Shown: positions 57,470 through 64,000 of the stretch, in pieces | Layout: each line of letters begins with the position of its first letter | Position numbering within the stretch: position 1 is the stretch's first letter | From: Isoetes taiwanensis | Taxonomy: Eukaryota; Streptophyta; Lycopodiopsida; Isoetales; Isoetaceae | Reading direction: 5' to 3' | Assembly (NCBI GenBank): GCA_021234155.1 | Contig: JAJEKV010000052.1 | Span: forward strand, 8,043,358-8,107,357 | DNA length: 64,000 nt | Made by a program: the position numbers and the translations under genes | The notes under the pieces: generated by a model | Told to the model about the DNA's origin: nothing | The model's input: the letters and a program-made list of their open reading frames with translations, nothing else | Databases searched by the model: none

Positions 57470-60073
57470 AAATCTTTTCAACACTCCAGCTATGTTTGCT
57501 CCCTGAGATAATGTCATAATTTTTCTGCTCATATCTCTGCAGACTTCTATGCCCAAGAATTAGCTCTCCCAAGTCTGTCATTTTGAACCTGTTTTTTTAA
57601 ATATCTTTGCATTTCTGCATAATGATTAAGTTGCTACTGACCATTATATTATCATCAACATATAAGGCAATGTAGCAAAAATCTGAGCCTTCTTTAAACA
57701 AATATAAGTTACCATCATGTTTGAGCTTGAGAAACCCTTGTTCCCTTAAGTAATTATCCATACACATATACCATTGTCTGGGTGATTGTTTCAACCCATA
57801 TACAACCCTCTTCAACTTCCATACTTTATCTCTCCCTTGCTCAAAACCAGGGGGCTGTTTCATGTACACTTCTTCTTCTAATTTGGCATTTAGAAAGGCA
57901 GTGGTGACATCCATGTGATGTACTTCTAAATCCTTGGAGTTTGCCATTGCTAACAACATCCTTATGCTCGCCATTTTTACTATAGGAGAAAAGGTGTCTT
58001 CATAATCAATCCCTCTTTTCTGAGTAAAGCCTTGTGCAACCAATCTGGCTTTATATTTTACAGAATGTTCTTTTGTTCCCTGTTTGATCTTATATATCCA
58101 TTTGCAATCTACTGCTTTTCTCCCTTTGGGCAAATCAACTAGTTCAAATGTATCTGTCCCTTTAAATGCATTTAGTTCCTCTTCCATGGCTGTTTTCCAG
58201 TTTTTTGAATCACTTCCCTTTATTGCCTCATCAAAAGTCTTAGGTGCTTCAAAGTCTATCATAGCTAGTATTTCAGTTAGGTTTATTTCAGCAGAGCTTT
58301 GTTTTAATCTCTTACTTCTTCCAGTTTCTCCCATATGATTCAGAATTTACCTTTGCTTCATCTTGCAGAATTTGAATGCTCCTTCTCCTTCTATGTTATA
58401 CATCTTCATTTATATCCTGCATGTCTTCTTCATCTGTGTCTTGACTAGAGACACCTTCATTTGTTTGTGCATTAATTGCTTCATGTCCCCTGCAAGTCAA
58501 CAGAATTATTATCATTGTCATCATCATCAATAATATCTGGATTTTCCTTTGATGATATCTTTTCCAACTTATTTTCTTCATGCTTTACTACAGTAGCTGC
58601 TGCTTCATGATCCTTGTAAATTTGATATTCATCAAAGATTACATCCCTGCTTATTGTTATTTTTTTTTTTGTTGGATCAAACATCCTATATGCCTTTGAT
58701 TGCTCATCATATCCCACTAAATATCCAATCTTTGCCCTGTCATCAAGTTTTTTCCTCTGTTCCTTAGGAATATGAACAAAACCAAGACAGCCATATACCT
58801 TTAGCTTGTCAAAGTTAGGTGTTATCTCACACCAAAGTTTCTGTGGTAGAGCACCATTGACACTAGAAGATGGCAACATATTCTGAATTTCTACAACAGT
58901 TTTGGCTGCCTCTTCCCAAAGATAATTTGGCAAGCCACTATGCTTGAGCATAGCTCTCACAGCATTTCTCTCTCTCTGCCACACCATTCTGTTGTGGTGA
59001 GAATCTGCAAGTTAATTGCCTTTTGATGCCTTTGATCTTGCAATATTTTTTGAACTTAGCAGAAATAAACTCTCCTCCCTTGTCAGGTCTCGAACACTTG
59101 ATTCTTTTACCAGTCTCAAGCTCTATTTCTGCTAAGAACTCTTTAAATGCTTCAAAAGCTTCATCTTTTGTTTTCAAGCATGCAATTTTGGTTCTTCGAT
59201 TAAAATCATCAATGAAGGTAATAAAATACCTTTTTCCTCCAATACTCCTTACATTAAGTGGACCACATAGGTCTGTATGCACAATTTCCAGAATCTCTTT
59301 TGCTCTTTTTTGTGATTTTTTGAAAGGTAATCTTGTATGTTTTCCCATCATGCATCCATAGCAGCTCCTTGCATTTTCATTGCATTCTCTTGCTTCAATT
59401 AATCCATGTTTAATCATCTGTTTGATGTATTTGTTGCTTGCATGACATAATCTTTGATGCCACGTGTTGAGGTCAGGTGCTACAACAGCATTTACTGTTG
59501 GTAAACAATTGTTATCAATGCCAAAAAGATTTCCAACTCTTTTCCCAAAGAACTTAATTTCATTACCAAGTAAAATAGTACATTGCTGTCTGTCAAAGTT
59601 GACAGTATATCCCATGTCTTCTAATTGACTTATGGAAATTAGATTTCTAACTAAACTTAGTACACACAAAACATCCTTTAGTTCTACTGCTTTCCCTTCC
59701 AAATCGAATATCTCTAAGATACCAGCACATTGTACTCTTTGAAGTTTCCCATTTCCAAGTTTGACATATCCCTTCCTTCATCTTTATTTTTCAAGAGCTT
59801 AGCTGAACCTGTTACTGTTTTCTCTGCTCCACTATCTAAAATTAATAGATCATCTAAGATGTTAGTTCCTTTGCTAGAAAATGTAAAGGTTTCAGAATTG
59901 TTTACCTCGGCATCCTCATCTTCCTCACTTGTTTCTTCCTCCACTTCTTGAGTCAGATTCACTGTGGAGCTTTGTCTTTTGATCGCTTTACCTCGACCTC
60001 TGTATAATCCCTTTCCTCTGTTACCTCTCCCTCTCTTGCTGCTGGCACATCTATTCGGATTCTCAAGCAACAT
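57470..60073 (-). pseudogene. Ty1/copia retrotransposon (truncated both ends)
   Basis: Minus-strand pol in copia order. Protease appears as ILDSGAEKTVTGSAKLL near 59,850. The GAG-pre-integrase block follows (NTWHQRLCHASNKYIKQMIK and CYGCMMGKHTRLPF, ~59,480-59,320). The integrase core reads IVHTDLCGPLNVRSIGGKRY then ITFIDDFNR and FSPQQNGVAERE, with a frame change near 58,985. RT reads NWKTAMEEELNAFKGTDTFE, WIYKIKQGTKEHSVKYKARL, ITTAF-type TTAFLNAKLEEEVYMKQPPG and YVDDNIMVSS. It continues into MGIEVCRDMSRKIMTLSQG and stops near 57,470 at repeat sequence. The 5' side is cut at 60,073 by a LINE, and neither LTR is present. In its catalytic triplet the protease is intact (Asp-Ser-Gly). Confidence 0.92.
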
Positions 60074-60078
60074 TTGAC

Positions 60079-61835
60079 GGCCTGGTCAGAGGAAACAGAC
60101 ATGCGAGCCCTCATACCCCTCATACTGGCGAATTCAGGCTACATGTGGCACCTGGACTTTGCAAAGACTTTTGAAACGGTGTCTTAGGGAAAAGCTGTGG
60201 GCAAGATTGCAACAGTTGGGGGTCCCTACAGACCTATAGAATGAGGTGCACAGGCTGTATGAGACATGCTCAGGCCCGTTGCAGCAAACATGCCAGTCGT
60301 TCGGTAGCAGTATCGGCATCTGCCAGGGATGCCCTATCTCTCCTACATTATTTGGACTATACGTTGATCAGTTGGAGAGTTGGGTTGCTGAAAATGGAGG
60401 CGACGGAGTCCACATCCTGAATCAGATTGTCAGGCAGCTAATATATGCTGACGATGTGGACCTCCTGGCTTATATTCCAGCGGATATGCAGCACCATCTC
60501 GATGCCCTGAACACATTTTTCCAAGGGACTAACATGCGTGTCAATCTAGCCAAGACTATGGTGGTCCTCATATCATCCTTGCGTCAGCCAAGGGCTCCCT
60601 CCTTTAGCTATCATGGGCAAAGTGTGGAAGTGGCACCCGCATATAAATGCTTAGGAGTGGAGTTTCCCTCTGCCATGCACTGGGACGCTTCCATCTGTCC
60701 ACGGACGATAGCGGGCTGGAAGACGCTTTATGCAATGCAGAACAACAGTCATAGAGGGGAGCTGTATGATTGGGGCCATCAGTTGCACATGTTCAAGGTA
60801 TTGATAGAGCCTGTCCTTTTGTACAGGGTCGAGGTCTGGGGCCCCGTGATTCCCTCGCTACCTGGAATGACTTGGAGCAGGTGCAGAAAGCCCTCTTGGC
60901 TCGGGCACTGGGGGTGAAGTGCACGGTCCCATACCAAATCCTGTTGCAAGAGACAGGGTTCTTGCCCCTTTAGAAGGTGGTCCTTGATCGCCACATTGTC
61001 TACTTTCAAAATATGAGCAGTATGGACGATGCTCGTCTCCCTAGCCTGGCTTATACCATAGCAATGTGACCACAGTGCCTCAAGGCATGTTGAAAAGAAA
61101 AGCGAGCTCAGTGGCTCGCACGATGAAATATACAGGAGCATAGGTGCACACAGGTGCAAACAGACGCAGACCGCCATGCTTGAGGCAATACCTAGATGCT
61201 TGCTTCCTCAGCAAGCTCCCGGATCCGACGCTCTTGAACATGTCAAGGCAACACATTACCAATGCCACATAAACCCCAACTTGGAGTGGGGCCCGCAACG
61301 CTACCCCCATATCCATCTACCTATAAAAAGGAGTAGATTCATTGCCTCCATTCGCACTGGTGCCCACCATCTTCGATTTGATACAGGCAGATAACTTGGA
61401 GAGCCATTCCAAGACATGCTTTGTCGGCGTTGCCAAATAGGAGCAGTCGAGGATGAATGCTATACCCTCCAGAGCTGCCAACGTATGATCAAATTTGTGC
61501 ACGTTATGCTGAGTTAGTCAGGCCTGGCAAGCTGCTATATGTGATACTAAGCATGGCTCCAGTCCGGATATTGGGATCATACCTGTAGGAGGTCTTGGAT
61601 GTGTGTAATCAGCTTTGCCTCGGACACTTGCCTGACTTGTATATATTTCATGATATGTATATTTGTACAGTTTGACAACACTCTTATTGTTGCCACGATT
61701 TTTTCCTCGAAAACCCTTCGAGAGTTTTTTTTTTAAGTAATAAGTGTTGCGCTCTTTTATTGGATCCCATGGGCCGATTGGTCTTTGCGGATGATAAAAA
61801 CCCATTCTATTCTATTCTATTCTATTCTATTATTA
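60079..61835 (+). pseudogene. LINE 3' half with reverse transcriptase
   Basis: A 5'-truncated LINE. It starts at HLDFAKTFETVS (RT motif) and runs through a frame at 60,246-60,917 with SSIGICQGCPISPTLFGLYV, the active-site box IYADDVDLL and FQGTNMRVNLAKTMVV. YKCLGVEF follows, then VEVWGP and QILLQETGFLPL. The C-terminus has FIASIRTGAHHLRFDTGR and a cysteine-rich CRRCQIGAVEDE block. Stops and frameshifts are present (near 60,186, 60,972, 61,390), so it is inactive. The 3' UTR ends in (TTCTA)n at 61,803-61,833, the usual simple-repeat tail. Copies at 8.6-10.07 kb and 36.1-36.7 kb belong to the same family. Confidence 0.88.
61803..61833. repeat. TTCTA microsatellite tail of LINE
   Basis: Five to six TTCTA units close the LINE 3' UTR; the copy ending at 10,065 has a shorter degenerate version. 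Confidence 0.9.
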
Positions 61836-61839
61836 CAGT

Positions 61840-62777
61840 TTTATTACATGCAAAACCTAGATTCGCAAACATTTTGCAGCTACATGGGTTGCGACTTCTA
61901 AATTCAGTCATGGAGAGACAATTCATGCGAATGCAAGGATTCAAACAAGGAGCTTCAAACAGCAAATATACAAAAACGTGACTAAAATGTAATACAGTCT
62001 TGCTTTTATTTATTTGGCACTCAAGAATTGAAATCTTATGATATTAATTACACAAAAGACTGCAATTGTTCGTATAATGAATCTAATGCATGCTACCTTT
62101 AAAACATTAACCTTTCCCTCCAATGATCTTGTATTTGCATACAGTACAAGCAAATGAATTTCAGTTGCTACATTGTCATTGTTTAGACTTACAGGACTAC
62201 AGAATTGAACAAACATTCAGTTCTGCATATGCTGCTCAGCTCAACACCGTCCTTCCATTGGATGTTCGCATATTTCATGTCTCATGCATTCCAATTACCA
62301 TCCTGCATATCTAAACAACACTACAGCACCTTTTTATCTCAAGCATAAAGAAGTGATACGCCCAAATAACTCAATCGATCTAGTCAATCTATATGTTAGG
62401 AATCTTTGTTCAATGAAGTTCTGCTACAGAGTTATCACACTTTTTCTCCATTCTCATATCCAGCCAGTCACATTATAGTTACATAAAACAGTTTTGGACT
62501 GGTGAATATCTGTTAGTACCTAAGATATGTAGCGATGCAATGAAATGAAACCTTTGATTTCTTATATAACTGTGGCAAATGGTGCTCAATTGATTCTAGA
62601 CAACCACCTGAATGATTACTGGTGGCAAGAGTTCAAATAAGTCATGGCAGTAGCAAATCTAAAAGCTTCTGTCCTATTACCTGGTTTGCATCTCACTCTT
62701 AATCCAGGAATGAATTTTGATATGGTGGACAAAACTGCACGTTACAATCTTACAATGCACTATAGCTCAACGTATTT
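61840..62777. other. 3' flank of the ZNF511-like gene, no gene seen
   Basis: A/T-rich sequence without coding or repeat signals. Part of it is presumably the 3' UTR of the minus-strand zinc-finger gene. Confidence 0.4.
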
Positions 62778-63635
62778 TTACTTGTGTTGGTGGGAACCTG
62801 ACTGTTGCCTTGAGATGACAGGAACAAAAGCCAAACCTCTTCCGCGCCTCCGTCCAAAGCTGACCACAGGTGGAACTTTACTGTCTGCAGTGCTCAACTT
62901 GGATACTCTAGATGCCAAAACATTAATGTCAACTTCCATCTCCAGGCTCCCATCACCTTCCTTGGATTCAGGTCTTGGAAGAAAATCATCTATATGTGTA
63001 CTTTTGTCTTTGGGTTTTTCTGACTCTGTTTTATTGGCTCCCCCAGAAATGGTTCCACGGACTGGCTCAGTATGCTGTTTTTCCCGCAAGCGTTGCCTTT
63101 GTCTTTGAGATAAGTGCTTCTTCTTATGAAATTGGAATGAACGTGGAAATTTATGTTTATCTAACAAGTGTTGGTGCCTAGCCAAGTCACTTTGAAATCG
63201 TCCATCACAGCCCTCAACTAAGCACTCATACTGTGGGGATGAATGAGTTAGCATCTGAAAATTCGCATTAAAACAGTCATTGAAAAAAGTACCATGGGAT
63301 AATTCCGTGCAACCTTTGCCTTAAAAAAGGCATCATGTGATTCTGAAATATGCAGATCTAGAAGGCGATCAGTTGGGAAAACCCGCTTGCAGAAAGAACA
63401 GGCAGCTGTATGGCGTACAGAGTAATGTGTCTCCAGGGCGTCTAAGCCTTTGAGTCTAGCTCCACAGCCCGCTATAGGACAATTGACATCCCTATATGTC
63501 CAAAGGGCTCATTAGCTTCAAGTTATTTGCTAACATATTGCCTCTGATGAAGGAGTTACGGAATATTCCACCTAACCTAACCTCCATACCAGAATTGTGC
63601 TTCCTCAGTCCGACCAAGGTATTCTTTCTCGTCAT
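62778..63635 (-). CDS. C2H2 zinc-finger protein, ZNF511-like (5' end incomplete)
   Basis: Three minus-strand coding exons join in phase: 63,635-63,590, 63,491-63,293 and 63,230-62,778. The first reads DEKEYLGRTEEAQF. The second carries DVNCPIAGCGARLKGLDALE, then THYSVRHTAACSFCKRVFPT and DRLLDLHISESHD. The third carries YECLVEGCDGRFQSDLARHQ then HLLDKHKFPRSFQFHKKKH and a basic RQRQRLREKQ tail. This trio of C2H2 fingers is the arrangement of animal and plant ZNF511 proteins. The last intron would be only 62 bp; an alternative acceptor would add eight residues (MLTHSSPQ) but leave a 38-bp intron. The start codon lies further upstream, possibly outside the window. Function of the family is poorly known. 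Confidence 0.85.
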
Positions 63636-64000
63636 CTGTAATCTGAAGCGAAACCTGCATAGTAAGTGCTTCATTTGTCAAGCCTTGCTATATGATTCTT
63701 GTCCTGAAAATCTTTTAGCAGCAGATGACGAAATGTGAGAAATGACAAAAACTTAATGAAGACAAGGTAATATGCCAAAGTGCTCATCTAAAATTTGAAT
63801 TTTTATGCATCCAAACAGTCATGTTATGACCATTTTAATGCAAGAAAGGCTATGCAATTGCTGTTTTTTTCTATTAAAAACGTTTATATAGCATTGTTCT
63901 TTTAGAAAAAGAAAAAAATTATTCAAGGTTTCTCAGCTTCATGACATTAGAAGTGCATCCACCAGAAGTGTCTTGTTTAATGGACATTAGCCAGTTAAAC
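63636..64000 (-). other. Upstream part of the ZNF511-like gene
   Basis: Probably intron and possibly a further exon (a TATGCAG acceptor lies near 63,660). No start codon could be assigned. Confidence 0.35.

Overview
The window is nuclear DNA of a land plant with a large, repeat-rich genome. The host genes and gene fragments (a PLS-type PPR gene, a Vma12/TMEM199-like gene, a ZNF511-like zinc-finger gene, ClpD-like and BRUTUS-like fragments), a plastid 23S rRNA fragment and plant transposon families (chromovirus, copia, CACTA, L1 and a second LINE family, a Helitron end) all point to a vascular plant. The PPR style and repeat load would suit a fern, but this is a guess from general appearance.

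Layout. 1-13.5 kb is nested transposon debris: a gypsy integrase remnant, a Helitron 3' end, a gypsy LTR split by a ~2.8-kb insertion, and an L1-type LINE (minus) broken by a second LINE family (plus). 13,531-26,539 is a structurally complete 13.0-kb chromovirus-type Ty3/gypsy element on the minus strand. It has two LTRs, a 5-bp target duplication GCTGA, a tRNA-Met primer binding site, a polypurine tract, decayed gag-pol with a C-terminal chromodomain, and two extra reading frames between the 5' LTR and gag. 26.5-36.7 kb is mostly non-coding with small duplications, a copia RT scrap, a tRNA-derived SINE-like repeat, a possible LTR and a LINE 3' fragment. 36.8-42.3 kb is a gene island: the Vma12-like gene (four coding exons) and an intronless-ORF PPR gene, both on the minus strand. 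44-48 kb is a decayed CACTA (TNP2) transposase on the plus strand. 49-55 kb holds scattered exon-sized host fragments. 57.5-60.07 kb is a truncated copia element, abutted at 60,074 by a LINE. The window ends inside the ZNF511-like gene.

The most striking observation is in the chromovirus. The first reading frame after its 5' LTR starts with MARTKQTARK, exactly the N-terminus of histone H3 including K4 and K9, followed by an unrelated charged sequence. The same element's integrase is followed in frame by a chromodomain, a fold that in other proteins reads methylated H3 tails. A transposon carrying both an H3-tail mimic and a chromodomain suggests chromatin mimicry or self-targeting. In this copy gag-pol has many lesions (an amber codon before the chromodomain, an RNase H deletion, frameshifts), so it is not autonomous now.

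Gene models rest on reading frames, splice signals and family knowledge; nothing was searched against a database.
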